A stretch of 64,000 nucleotides of DNA from Phaseolus vulgaris (Eukaryota; Streptophyta; Magnoliopsida; Fabales; Fabaceae), in assembly GCF_000499845.2 (NCBI RefSeq), contig NC_023758.2, forward strand, positions 20,350,034-20,414,033, read 5' to 3'. Below are positions 46,399 through 57,782 of this stretch, piece after piece (the stretch's first letter is position 1; each line of letters starts with the position of its first letter). Below the pieces are notes generated by a model that had not been told where the DNA came from, ran no database searches, and worked only from the letters and a program-made list of their open reading frames with translations. The position numbers and the translations under genes are program-made.

Positions 46399-47354
46399 TT
46401 AGCGAGTGGCACTCTTCAACTCTGACCCCTTATCTTGTGTTTGCGTCATCAGAATAATCTGAAGCTGCTTTTGCAACTGTGCTTTTATTTGGTGGTTACA
46501 ATCAATGATTCTACACACATTGTCCTTTTCAGCCTGGAGTTCCAACCTTCTCACTTCAGCAGCAGTAATCTCGGAATTGCAAGAGTCGCCACTATTACTT
46601 TTAAGTTCCATGAAAGAGGACCTCAACTGAAAACCAAAAACACATGCCACTCCAAAAACTCAGCAATCTACAGTCAACTCACTTCATGCATTTGTTCTTA
46701 TTTCAAGCAAATTCATAGCAAGAGAAACTGTTAACTGTTGTTTTCCTTTGAATTATACATAACATGTAATTACCAGGTTCACTTTATTCCTCAAACTATC
46801 AACTTCCATTCTACATTTCACCACAAACCTCTCCGCAATTTCCTTGAATTCCCTCATTTCTATCCTCTTGGCCTCGTGAAAGCTCTCTCTCTTGTCGCGC
46901 AATTCCTCAAGCTCCTCCACCTCGTTCTGCAACAACCTAAAACGAGTCCAATTAATCAACGATATCAGGTTTTGAATACGCACGTGGCTACCTGAGTTGC
47001 AGTGAAAGCGAATCCTGCTTGGCTTCGAGGTTCTCGATTTGACACTTGACAGAGAGAAGCTTGAATTGCTGTGACGCGATTTTTTGATCGAGCCAGGAGC
47101 ACCTCTGTTCCGAGGCCCTGATGTTTGCGAGCTTGGAAGCCAAAGCTCGGGATTTGTCGGCTTGCGACTCTTTCTCGGCCTGCAGAGTAGAAAACGAGGA
47201 TTCAGATCTTAGCATCGTTATGGGGAAATTGAAGGTGAAAATAGAGAAAGTGCGGTGGAGGTGAATCGAATTGAACCTGGAGAAGAGAGAGGCGTTGAAT
47301 TCGAGTCCGGTCCATGTGGTGGAGGCGCTCGTGGAATGCGGAGGAAAGCGCCAT
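46399..47354 (-). CDS. Small coiled-coil protein, plant, function unknown
   Basis: Four exons on the minus strand, 47354-47277, 47179-46992, 46936-46774 and 46626-46399 (78, 188, 163, 228 nt), have GT/AG borders and keep one frame for 218 residues. Starts MALSSAFHERLHHMDRTRIQ and ends GSELKSATR. Most of the chain is heptad-like and rich in Glu, Lys, Leu and Gln (SKLANIRASEQRCSWLDQKI; NEVEELEELRDKRESF), so a long coiled coil is predicted. No signal peptide or membrane segment. For exon 3 the acceptor at 46936/46937 (TTTTAG) keeps the frame, whereas the nearer TTGCAG would break it. I do not recognise a named family; a structural or cytoskeletal role would be a guess. Start is the first ATG after an upstream purine-rich leader. 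Confidence 0.8.
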
Positions 47355-47479
47355 TGCTACTACAAGCAGACAATGACAGTGAAGCGAAGGTGGTAGAGTG
47401 GTGTGTGGGAAATCACTCCTGTGATGCAACAAATCAATTAATACAAATTGTTAATTACAGCGGAACAGATTGTTAATAT

Positions 47480-47942
47480 AATTTAATTGATATTACATAT
47501 TATTAGTAAATGTGTTATTAAAACAGTATTTTATCAATTGAATAGTTTTTTTATATTTTATTTATTTTTAATATATTTGTACTATGACATTTTCTTTATT
47601 ATGCTGCAAAAAGATTATTATGATAAAAATAGTTTTATATAAATTCATTTAATTTTACACTATATTTATATTTTATAAATTATTTTACATTTTATGAGAT
47701 AGCTATTTTTAAATAAATAGCAAACTTTTTTTTCTCTTAAGCAAAGCTTTTAGGCTCAAAGAATATTACACTTAAGAGTTTTTTTATATAAGTAGACTTA
47801 AAGTTCCCTTAATAATATCAAAATCATTTAAGGTATATATTAACGAGACTTTATTGAGTTTATCAAGTCATTTGTTATTGGACCGCTATCAGACCACCTA
47901 TAATATATTACAAGTTGACAGTCTGCGTGTATGAGATGACTG
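47480..47942. other. AT-rich spacer
   Basis: No gene seen. The last 60 bases (47880-47942) resemble the internal sequence preceding the TRIM-like LTR at 28854. Confidence 0.5.
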
Positions 47943-48066
47943 TGTTGGAGATCTCACATCGATTAAAAATAAGAACATTTCATAATAAATAATAAATAAG
48001 TGGACGCAAATATTATCTTATAAATCAATTTTATAAGATTAAGTTAGACTTAAAGTCCACTTCTTA
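47943..48066 (+). mobile_element. TRIM-like short LTR, copy 2
   Basis: Starts TGTTGGAGATCTCACATCG and keeps GTTAGACTTAAAGTCCACTT, parallel to 28854-28991 but more diverged; the right end is not sharp. Confidence 0.5.
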
Positions 48067-48369
48067 ATATTTATTTCGTATTAATATATTTATTTCATAA
48101 TATTTACTTATAGTTAATAATAAACCATTAATATTAAAATAATTTATATTATTGTTATACTTGTATTAAATCTTTATTTTTATAAGATACTCAAGACTTT
48201 GTTACGTAAGACTAAATATACTTATTTTTATAAGATACTAAATATAGTTATTTTTATCTTAAAAAGTTACGTAAGACTTTGTTGATTTTTTTTTACATTT
48301 TTTTAAAATTATGAGGGTTAGCTTGCAAGCTTGCATTTATGTGGGGTGAACCAAACATATTAGCTAATA

Positions 48370-48660
48370 GACGGTTTCTTTCTTCACCTCCATATATTTT
48401 TTTCTCACCCCACAAAACATAAAAATATTTTTTTTTCTTTTTTGTGTCACTCCCATAGAGTAGCTTCCGAATTATGTAATTTGAAAACTAATCATACATC
48501 TGAAAAAGGCTTCTAGATTATGTAATCTAGAAACTATTTACAAATTTGAAAATAGATTTTCGGATTACGTAATCCAAAATATTACAAAGGAATATTTTTG
48601 GAAATACAAAAATTTATGGAGGTGAGAGAAGAACATGTGGAGGTGTAGGAAGAAACAATC
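48370..48660. mobile_element. Mutator-type MITE
   Basis: 291 bp. Ends GACGGTTTCTTTCTTCACCTCC and, on the other strand, GATTGTTTCTTCCTACACCTCC are inverted repeats. Flanks TAGCTAATA (48361-48369) and TAGTTAATA (48661-48669) are a 9-bp duplication with one mismatch. Three internal palindromes of the type TTCGGATTACGTAATCCAAAA (near 48466, 48511, 48567) are shared with the large element that starts 43 bases to the right. Confidence 0.75.
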
Positions 48661-48829
48661 TAGTTAATAAGTTTCATATGAACCAGACTATGTCTATTGT
48701 AGGACAGCTTCTTCCTGCACCTCCATGATTTCTTCGGGCACCTCCATAAAGTTTTAAAATACCAAAATTATCCTTCAGTAAAAAGATAAAAATGAAAATA
48801 TTGTTTGTCTGCTAGTGAAAAAAAAGAAG

Positions 48830-48980
48830 TTACTTCGTGTGGTGGGGTGCAGCGCTCGAACTTGAGTGGTGGTGGTCCTTGAAGTGGTGTTGGAGGTGGT
48901 GCTCGAGAAGGTGGTTGAGGTGGTGCACGGTGGTAGGTAGCAGCGGTGGTAGGTGGTGTTGGCATTGTCACCGTTGGTGA
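48830..48980 (-). other. GGT/ACC-rich segment near the element's left end
   Basis: Dense GGTGGT/GGTGGTG triplets; the minus strand would read Pro/Thr-rich sequence (PPQPPSRAPPPTPLQGPPP). It stands out from AT-rich surroundings and may be a captured gene fragment or a simple repeat. Confidence 0.4.
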
Positions 48981-49138
48981 GGTACATTCTCATTCTCATT
49001 CTTCTGCCTTAAATAAATATTTCCACATTAGTTAATCCGGTGGATCCACAGATCACACAATCTGGTGCTTAAGTAAAGCGTTTCGGATTAGATAACTCCT
49101 GTGCATACCGGATCCGGAACCTGCCAAAGTCATACTTC

Positions 49139-49460
49139 CGGATTGTGTAATCCGATACCAAATGAACTATGGATTACGCAATCCAGAAGTGATTTTAGAA
49201 CTTTCAATATGCCTTACGTATTACGTAATCCGATACTCATTTTGCTATATGAATTTCAATTACGCATTACACAATTCGGAAGACATTTGGAACATCAAAC
49301 ATGACTTACAAATTACATAATCCGGGAGTCATTTTGCTGTGAAAATTTTGACTTATGGATTACACAATCCGGAAGTCACTTAAAATGACTTATGAATTAC
49401 GTAATCCAGAATTCATTATGCTGTTAAAATTTGACTTATGGATTATACAATCCGGAAGTC
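49139..49460. repeat. Left subterminal palindrome array
   Basis: About eight copies of a degenerate palindrome GGATTACGTAATCCGG (for example near 49140, 49171, 49219, 49264, 49311, 49358, 49394, 49439), spaced by 25-50 bases. Possible transposase-binding sites. Confidence 0.75.
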
Positions 49461-49555
49461 ATGTTTAAGTTGTCAATTACAAAATCTTATGCTATTTTTG
49501 TTTTGCATACTTATGTGAATTTATGGAGATTATAATAAAATGAAAATTTATGTTT

Positions 49556-52444
49556 TATGAATGAAGGTGTAAGTATGAAAGAATTAATGAATCCTGTGCA
49601 TCAACATGGATTGTTTGAAGGGGACTAGGTATCCATTTTACAACAGATGAGGTGAATAAAATTTCATTTCATTTATGTTTATTGCATTATAATTTGAAGA
49701 AGTGATTTTGTAATATTGTTAGAATAACTTTGTGTAGGCGTTTCCTTCGCGAGAAGACTTACTTGAATGGGTCTGTAGGGTTGGTTATGGACTTGGTTTT
49801 GTTATTTTCATTATTAGGTCTGACATAGCAAATGGTAAGCAAGGGAGAAAGACATATGTCTTGTTAGGTTGTGAAGGGGGGGGGGGGGGTAGTTACAGAA
49901 AGTACAAGGATGGTTTGGAGGTTAGTGTAACTGGTACTCGAAAATGTGAATGTCCCTTTAAATTGCGAGGTAAACCTGTTTGGAAAGGGTCAAGGTTGGG
50001 TACTTAAGGTAATATGTGGTACTCATAATCATGATTTGTATGATACCTTAGTTGGTCATCCATATGCAGACAAATTAAAAATGAATGAACATTCAATGCT
50101 TGTTGATATGACTAAAAGCATGGTTAAGTCAGGTAACATTCTACGTACTTTGAAGGAGAATAATGAGGATAATATGACAACAATAAAGCAAATATACAAT
50201 GCAAGATACTCGTACAAGAGATCAGTTAGAGGACCAAGATCTGAATTACAAGAATTAATGATGTTGTTAGACCGTGACAACTATCTTCACTAGAGTATGT
50301 GTCAGGAGTTTCAAATATTGTTAGTGATATTTTTTGGACTCATCCTGATGATGTGAAACTCTTGAATGCATTTAACATTGTATTCTTAATGGATACAACT
50401 TACAAAACAAACAAATATCGACTGCCTTTGAGATTGTTGGTGTAACTTGTACAAGTTTGTCCTTTTCTGCTGGTTTTGCATTCTTATCTAGCGAGAAAGA
50501 AAAGAACTTCATATGGGCACTACAAAAATTTAGAGGGTCACTTTTGACATCGCATGTGGGGCCTGAAGTCATTGTTTGTGATAGAGAGCTTTAATGAATG
50601 CCATCAATATTGTGTTTACTAAAACAAGAAATCTTCTTTGTTGGTTTCACATCAATAAGAATGTTAAAGCAAAGTGTAAAATGTTGGTAGATTTTGTCGA
50701 GGCTTGGGAAGTTGTGATGGATTCATGGAAGACTATCATTGACTGTACAGAGATTGCTAAATTTGATGAGTTTGTGAAAATATTTGAAACTATTTGTTCA
50801 CCGTGGCCATTACTTTTTGAATATGTGAAGAACACCTGGATTATTCTGCACAAAGAAAAGTTTGTCAAGTGTTGGACAAATTTGTTAATGTATTTGGGAA
50901 ATACAACATCAAACAGGTATATGAATTCCTTTACTTTGTTTAGAACGTGTATAACGTGTAATTGTTTTATTATGTTTTATACTTATATAGGGTTGAATCA
51001 GCTCATTGGTCTTTGAAACGAATATTACAAAATAGCATGGGAGACCTGTGCTCGTGTTGGGATGCTATCAAACATGTTATTATACTTCAACATAACGAGA
51101 TCAAGGCATCATTTCAAATGAGTCTACATGTGATAGGATACACATTCAATCTGCAATTGTATAAAATGTTGGTTGGCTTTATATCTAAACATGCTTTGAT
51201 TCTCATTGTTGAAGAGTTTGATTGGGTCAATGATGTGGGGTTTGATAGTGAACGATGTGGATGTGTACTTAGACAGACTCACGGATTACCATGAGCTTGT
51301 CAGTTAGCCAGGTATGCTATGTGTGTCATTCCTCTTAATGAAGTTCATGTTATGTGGACGAGACTGAGTTTTTCAGGTTTATCTGAATGTGATTCATCAT
51401 CTCGGTTGTCAATTCAACAAGAATGGGATGTGATTCTATCCCGGTTTGACGAGGTTGATATTTGTGGCAAAGTGACAATTAAAAACAAGTTGCGTGAAAT
51501 TGCCTATCCGGACATGACAACATTATGTGCACCACTTAATGTAGTTAAGACAAAAGGATCTCAAAAGAGTCCAACAAATAAATTTCAGAGGTCTGCAAAA
51601 GGCACCCCTTCATATTTTGAGCATGTAGATCGCATCCATTTTGTAAATGATAGTTCATCATCTTTGAAGACTCGTAAGGGAAAGGTTAAAGTGATGACCA
51701 ACACCAATGCAATTCTCATGCTTGATCAATTTCATCCGAAATGTCACCCTTATATTTTGGATGTAATAGATGTTAAAGCTGATGGACATTGTGGGTTTCG
51801 TGCTATTGCCTCATTGTTGGGGATGGGTGAAGAGTCATGGCCACTCATCATAATGGATTTATTCAAAGAAATATCTCAGTGGCGTGAAGAATACGCATTA
51901 TTGTTAGGTGGTTATCAACGAGTAGAAGATATCAAGAGGTCCTTACTAGTGGATGAGTTGTCAGTGGTAAGTGCATATTTTTAAGACTCATGTGCATTGA
52001 TTAATTGAACTTGTATGCAATCTAATTTCATTATTGCATTTTGCAGGCTAGTGTTGAAAAATGGATGACAACACTAAATATGGGATACTTAATAGCAAAC
52101 AGATACAATATTATCTTAGTTTGTTTGTCATTGAAACAAAATATTACTATTTTTCCATTAGGTACTACACCGATTACTATGTATTGGTCATGTGTATGAT
52201 TCACACTTTGTGCAGGTAAGGTTATTACTCAACACATTATTTATATTCCTTTGTTTGCTAATTTCCATTTGTGGTGCAGGTAAAATTGCTTGATGATTGT
52301 CCCATACCTACCGCTGACATTTTATGGTGTACACATTGTTACCAAGAGGCAAGGTTATGGTCATCATATTACATTGTTCGGATGCAATCTTTTACCCAAT
52401 TAATCAGTATTAGCCTGACGTATGTGAACCTTGGAGACGATTGA
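49556..52444 (+). pseudogene. MULE transposase fused to an OTU-like cysteine protease, broken
   Basis: Reading order: AFPSREDLLEWVCRVGYGLGF (about 49740, after an intron); a G14 run; FKLRGKPVWKG, then after a frame change QGWVLKVICGTHNHDL (49998); a helical segment to a TAG at 50293. The catalytic core follows: FLMDTTYKTN (Asp at 50392), VCDREL (Asp at 50580), CWFHINKNVKAKCK and, after an intron, VESAHWSLKR (Glu at 50995), giving the DDE triad. A CxC-H type zinc motif remnant lies near 51260-51300. The OTU domain starts LDVIDVKADGHCGFRAIA (Cys at 51790) and continues over introns to HVYDSHFVQ and DDCPIPTADILWC, ending at TGA 52442-52444. Several stops and frameshifts. Plant MULEs with OTU tails are known; what the protease does is not. 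Confidence 0.8.
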
Positions 52445-52872
52445 TGTAAACATAAATTATTATGTCGGTTTCTGATGCATAATTTATTACTTAAGTTCTG
52501 ATTCATAATTTATTACTTCAATTCCGATTCATAATTTATTCGCATTTATGTCAGATAAAAATAAAATAACAAACATTATAACATAAATTAATTAAACCAT
52601 ATTGTACACATACAAAGTTACTATCATTACAATCATGTAATAAAAAAAATATCAACGACGTCCACGAACATTACATGATCGTCTCGTGTAGACTGCCCCG
52701 TCATCTATCACACTCCGGGCTAACTGCAGCGCTGCCTCCGTACTCTCATATGCGTCAGTGCCTTCAGTGACCTAACGACAATCTATCATGCGCTGGAGGA
52801 TACTGACAATGCGCCTAAATATACCCTGCACCAATTTCAAAATAAATTAAACTTGTCAAATATATTGTTTAA
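52445..52872. other. Convergent intergenic region of the Mutator-like element
   Basis: Lies between the 3' ends of the two genes. Contains a threefold short repeat around TTCTGATTCATAATTTATTAC (52470-52545). Some minus-strand coding remnants may extend here (52680-52830, GTCATCTATCACACTCCG region), but the frame is not clear. Confidence 0.45.
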
Positions 52873-54553
52873 TCACATAACAATAAAAAAACTTACCGCC
52901 TGTGCACGCTCATCTTGAGACAAATGACCCGCCTGCTCAGCATTTGGACTATGAAGGCGACGACGTGGTACAACACTGGGTTGATCTCCAAGTTCACCTC
53001 TGTGAATGTATGGGTGTGATACCGTCCTAAACCAAGACATGTACACAGGAACACATGCAGATGGACTAGAAGAAACTCTCAAACCTGTCACCACGTGGTG
53101 ATCAAACTGCAACCACCTTTGATCAATGACATGTGCACCAGGAGCCTCAATCACCATCGGTGATGGTGGAATGCTCTGCTCGTACCCAAATTAACGCAAG
53201 ACACGCTCGGGCATATGTCTTTGTGATAAGCTGCCCAATCGCAAGTGACCCGAGAATAAATAAATGGTCTGCTCAATCTATGGTCCTCATACGGAGTCCA
53301 GATGATGTCATCGTGTGTGACCCCATCCAATTGCACCCGCACATCACCAACTGTGCAAATCTGATGGGCAACAATATACCGTGCTGCCCGCGGGTGTACC
53401 TCGTCATATGAGGGATTAATATCCCTTCTTCCCATGCCCGAGAAGTGCTCATAAATCCATGCCTACGTAATTCAATCATATTAATTATAAAATATTTAAT
53501 ACAAAATATTATGGAATGTAACATGTGATTGCTAATTATTTGTATGGTTTCATACCTGAACCAGTGTCGCATAACTGGCCAACTGCTTCGTGTTAAAATA
53601 AGATGCATCCCCCAACTGCTCATATAGATATGCAAATGTTGTTGCTCCCCATGCATATCCATGGCACATATGTAGATTGTTGAATAACAATAAGTACGAT
53701 ATAGATACAGAGGTGGCACTTTTATTTGCAAAAATAGTGCATCCAAGCATATGCAACAAGCCCTGGTAGCACACTTCCAAGCCTCCTGAGCGCAACATTC
53801 CTCATATATATCTCGAAGCCAACTTAATCGTATGTGGACGCCTCGACACTGCCTCATCTCAGCCTTCCCCCGAGTCTCATCCACCCTAGTAACTCAGCTA
53901 AAATTGTTGCAGCTCCGTTGTACTCTAAGGGCACATATGTTGGGAATTGACCCAAAATGGGGAGGTGTAAAAGAGATGACACATAAGCAAGTGTGATGGT
54001 CATCTCACCTACGGGAAGGTGGAAGGAGTTTGTCTCCCGATGCCACCTTTCAAAAAAGGCTAAAATCAATCCCTTGTCACCCACTTCATAACTTATATTG
54101 CACAAACTAAACAATCCAGAATTTTGTACAAGTAGCTCAATATTAGCATGAGGCATCCCAAATTAACGTAATTTCCTACCGTGAGATACCAATTTAAGTT
54201 CTCCCCGATCCTAATATAAATTTTGTATATATTAAATATAATTAAATAAATTTAAACAATAATTAATAAAGATAATTTAATTGAAGGTTTTTTCGTTCTT
54301 ACCTCACCCTCCCAAAGCTTAACAACAACATGGTCAACAAAATTTACCATAAAGACATATCAGAAGGTCCTCTAGGAAACCCTTCTCCCTGGTCTACTTG
54401 GTCATCATTCTGTAATCCTTGTTCATTGTCATTATCAATATGAACATCATCACCAATCCTTTCCTCGACACCACCTCGGTCTCTTCTACGGACGGATGTC
54501 GTCGGTCTTCTACGATCATGATCCTTAGATCCACCACCTCTAGTTTTAGCCAT
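52873..54553 (-). pseudogene. MAIN-like plant mobile domain (PMD) gene, broken
   Basis: Starts at ATG 54553 (MAKTRGGGSKDHDRRRP), an acidic/basic low-complexity N-terminus. After an intron comes LKLVSHGRKLR, a stop near 54167, then FGMPHANIELLVQNSGLF. The domain core follows: FFERWHRETNSFHLPVGEMTITLAYVSSLLHLPI (about 54070-53970). The next pieces read AYLLHMLGCTIFANKSA-like and YAWGATTFAYLYEQLGDAS (53780-53600). A further exon has WTPYEDHR, and the end reads YEQSIPPSP then VIDQRWLQFDHHVV. The order matches MAIN/MAIL-type proteins (aminotransferase-like plant mobile domain), which in Arabidopsis act in silencing and genome stability. At least two stops and one frame change. It converges on the transposase gene inside the same terminal repeats. 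Confidence 0.75.
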
Positions 54554-54719
54554 ATCTATCCACAACACAATTTGAATTTCAATTATTTACAAATAATAAT
54601 AATATAATCATGAATTTGTGTACATAATATAAAATTTAAAAAAGTTTTTAACAAGTGGGTTGGAAACTAAATACATAACAAAAACGCAAAATCACAAAAA
54701 TGCAAACTTTGTAAGAACA

Positions 54720-55010
54720 CTACCGGATTACATAATCCAAACACACACAATGTAAACCTAAACCGGATTACGTAATCCAGAATTACTAATTACCTAAACC
54801 GGATTATCTAATTCGGAATTACTTAAATAACCTAAACCGGATTAAGTAATCCGGTATTACTTTACATTCTCAACTGTACCGGATTACATAATCCGGTGCC
54901 TATTACGAAAAAATGCAGGTTTCAAACGGATTACACAGTGAGTACTGGATTATACAATGAGTACCGGATTACACAACAAACGGATTACAATACCGGATTA
55001 CACAACAGCA
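54720..55010. repeat. Right subterminal palindrome array
   Basis: About eight or nine copies of CCGGATTACGTAATCCGG-like sequence (near 54723, 54762, 54799, 54837, 54879, 54927, 54947, 54963, 54987), several reduced to the left half. Confidence 0.75.
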
Positions 55011-55348
55011 AGTTTCAAAAGCAATGCAGAATCAGGAAAATTCAACTTACTAACCTGTGAAGAGGGTACTTTGGATGTGTGAGTGATAAAGAATGTGAGG
55101 TTTGGAGAAATTTGAGAGATGAAGAGAAAGAAACCTTGGAATGGGGGTGTGGTGCGGCGCCACTGGAAGGAAACAGAAAGAAGAGGCACGAAGGAGAAAG
55201 TGAAGGTTATGTTAAATGTTAAAAGTATATTAAAATATTATTTTAATTTTTTAATATTTTTACTTAAGGGTGTATTAGTAAATGTGCTTTTAGTATGAGG
55301 GTGGGAGAAGAAGTCATGGAGGTGCAGGAAGAAGTTGTCCTATTGCAG

Positions 55349-57591
55349 ACCAAATGTGGGCGGACCCAAATGGGATGGGTCGCCTTGCATTACTAACTTT
55401 ACCTCTAACTGATCAAAATGTTCATTGGCTAAATCTTCTATCTAGTTTTTCCTATTTTTTGATAATTATTACAATAGAGGAGTCGACCTCTTAAAATCTT
55501 TTTTACACCTGGAGACCAATGTGAGATGTGGGTTGAGGAGGAGATATTAGTTACTTTTTCTATAATTAACAATTACATTCTTAAAACCATTATAAGATAA
55601 ACAAAGTAGGAAGATGCAAAGTCTAAAATCATACTTTGTTTTTCCTTCTTAAACTATTTCTTTCAATCAACCTTAAACTAAACTAATCTCTTTATTATAA
55701 TGGTAGCTTAGAAATCATCAACTAAATGTATAGAAGATTTTTTCTTTTCTTCTTGGTTTATCACATGTCAACTTAGTTATGATGAAATAGGTGTAAATTC
55801 ATTTTTGAAATGTATAAATGTGTGTCTTTTAGCATTATGAAATGTTAGTTAAATTTTTTTTGAATATATTTGAAAGAAAATGTTAGTTCTAAAAATAGGA
55901 GTATCAATAGAGCTTTAAAAACTTTTGTAAGCTTGGTCAATTAGAAGTTGGTTGAGATCATATAAAAGTTTTGAGATTTGTTTACAAATCTTTTATACAA
56001 GCCTTTAAGAAGGATGACTAAGAGTAGACGACACAAGTAATAGAAAAATAGTGAACACTTGATTTGGTCCACTCCATTTGAATTACGTCTATTTCTTCTT
56101 TTGCAACCTACTAAGAATTTACAAGCATTTTTCCCTATCACTTGTGGTTCACTCAAGTACACAAAGTCACTATTGACTATTAACCAATCTCCCATTGAGA
56201 TTAAGCACAAATTACACAACCCCTCTCTAGACTTAGAGCAAAAAGTCTCTCTAAACTATAAATAATAAAGTTATTTTACAAGAAAAACTCTCACTTAAAA
56301 GGATATTACAAAAGAACATTCCTTACTTAGAGTCTTAACTTCACTGACTAAAAGATATATAAATAAGCTTTATTTATATGGTCTATTAGACGTGCTAATA
56401 AGGCTAAGCACTTGCTTTATTTACATGCTTGTTTTATTAGTTATATTTGCATGTAGGAGCTTCCTTTTATAGATGTTCTAAATCAGACCATTGAAACTTA
56501 TGTGTTATATCTTATCCATATGTTAAAGTCTTTTTAAAATATGTTTAACTTTAGACAAATACCTTTTGTTGTTAGATGCGAAGTGTTGTGCAAAGGACAA
56601 CTTTTTTCTTTGTTCTTTCATTGTTCTTCTCAAAACACCATTTTAAGCAAACAAACCATGATAGTTAGTGTATTATGTAAGAATAATCTTAGGAATGCAC
56701 TTTTGAAGAAATTTTGCAATGCATCTTATGTTTAAACACATGGATAGGTATCCTTTATTGTTTTCTACATGTGATATATTTTCAAGACTTCATTAAGACA
56801 TGTTTTATGCTTTTTCATAGGACTTCACCAATATTATGTTTATTGTTCATTATATATCTGTTGTCTTTTCAAAATTTCATAAAGACTACATTTAATTTTT
56901 TAGCTTTAGTCATATGCTTGGTTTAAACTCTATATCTAAGCACAACTTTTAATATTAAGACTTTTGTTTTATCAATATTTGTTTATCAATTAACATAAAT
57001 CTTTTAAAAAAAATAATGAAAACATATTTTTTTATTATATTATATACTATTTCATATTTATTTTTTAATAATAAATTTATAAATTATCTGTTTATGTAAA
57101 TAATGATAAATTATATTAATTAAATAAACAATTATCATAAAATTACATGTACTTAGTACAAAAATCTCTTTATCTAAGATTACATGTATTTTTGTAAGAT
57201 ATACTGTCCTATGAATTAAAAATATATACTAAAATAGATTTTATGTAATTTAAATAGGAATAAGGGAAGACTATTAGTTTTGTTAATTTTATCTCAATTG
57301 GTTTACAAGGAGATTTGGAGAGAAGAAAAAAAAAGTTACTTGTTTTTGTAACTATACTAAATTCTTTTGAGATTTATTTTTAATTTGTTATCTCTTTCAT
57401 TACAACATATAGTGATACATCAAATTGATTGAGTTGGTAAGAATTCACAATTCACAAATACTGGTTTGAATTTCCCGAGGATTTTATGGTCGAAAGATTT
57501 GTAAATGTATTTTGTAAGCCTTCTTTAAAGCGAGACATGTATTAATCTCAGTAAGTTTTCAGAATTGAACTCACTTAAATTTTATGTATAT
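55349..57591. other. AT-rich intergenic region
   Basis: No gene pattern on either strand. Short open frames at 55941-56265 and 56541-56926 lack coding character and overlap each other on opposite strands. Confidence 0.6.
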
Positions 57592-57782
57592 TTATGAGAT
57601 ATATAATGATATAATATTCATATTTTCTCTAAAGAGTTTTATAATTTTTTTTTGTTGGGAAAGCGAAAAAGCAAACAAAAATATAAAAATGAATAATAAT
57701 GACGTAATTTTGTTGAAAGAAAAAAATATGACGCACAGATGGATCGGAAAGCATAAATGAGCATTGTTGTGTTGTCTGAGCT

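Larger units (their letters stand above)
48703..55339. mobile_element. Mutator-like element with MULE-OTU and plant mobile domain genes
   Basis: 6,637 bp. The left end GACAGCTTCTTCCTGCACC and the complement of the right end GACAACTTCTTCCTGCACC form terminal inverted repeats of at least 35 bases. Flanks CTATTGTAG (48694-48702) and CTATTGCAG (55340-55348) are a 9-bp duplication with one mismatch, as expected for Mutator-type insertion. It carries a plus-strand transposase-OTU gene and a minus-strand MAIN-like gene, converging near 52.4-52.9 kb, with arrays of a palindromic motif inside both ends. Both genes are broken, so the copy is not autonomous now. Confidence 0.85.
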
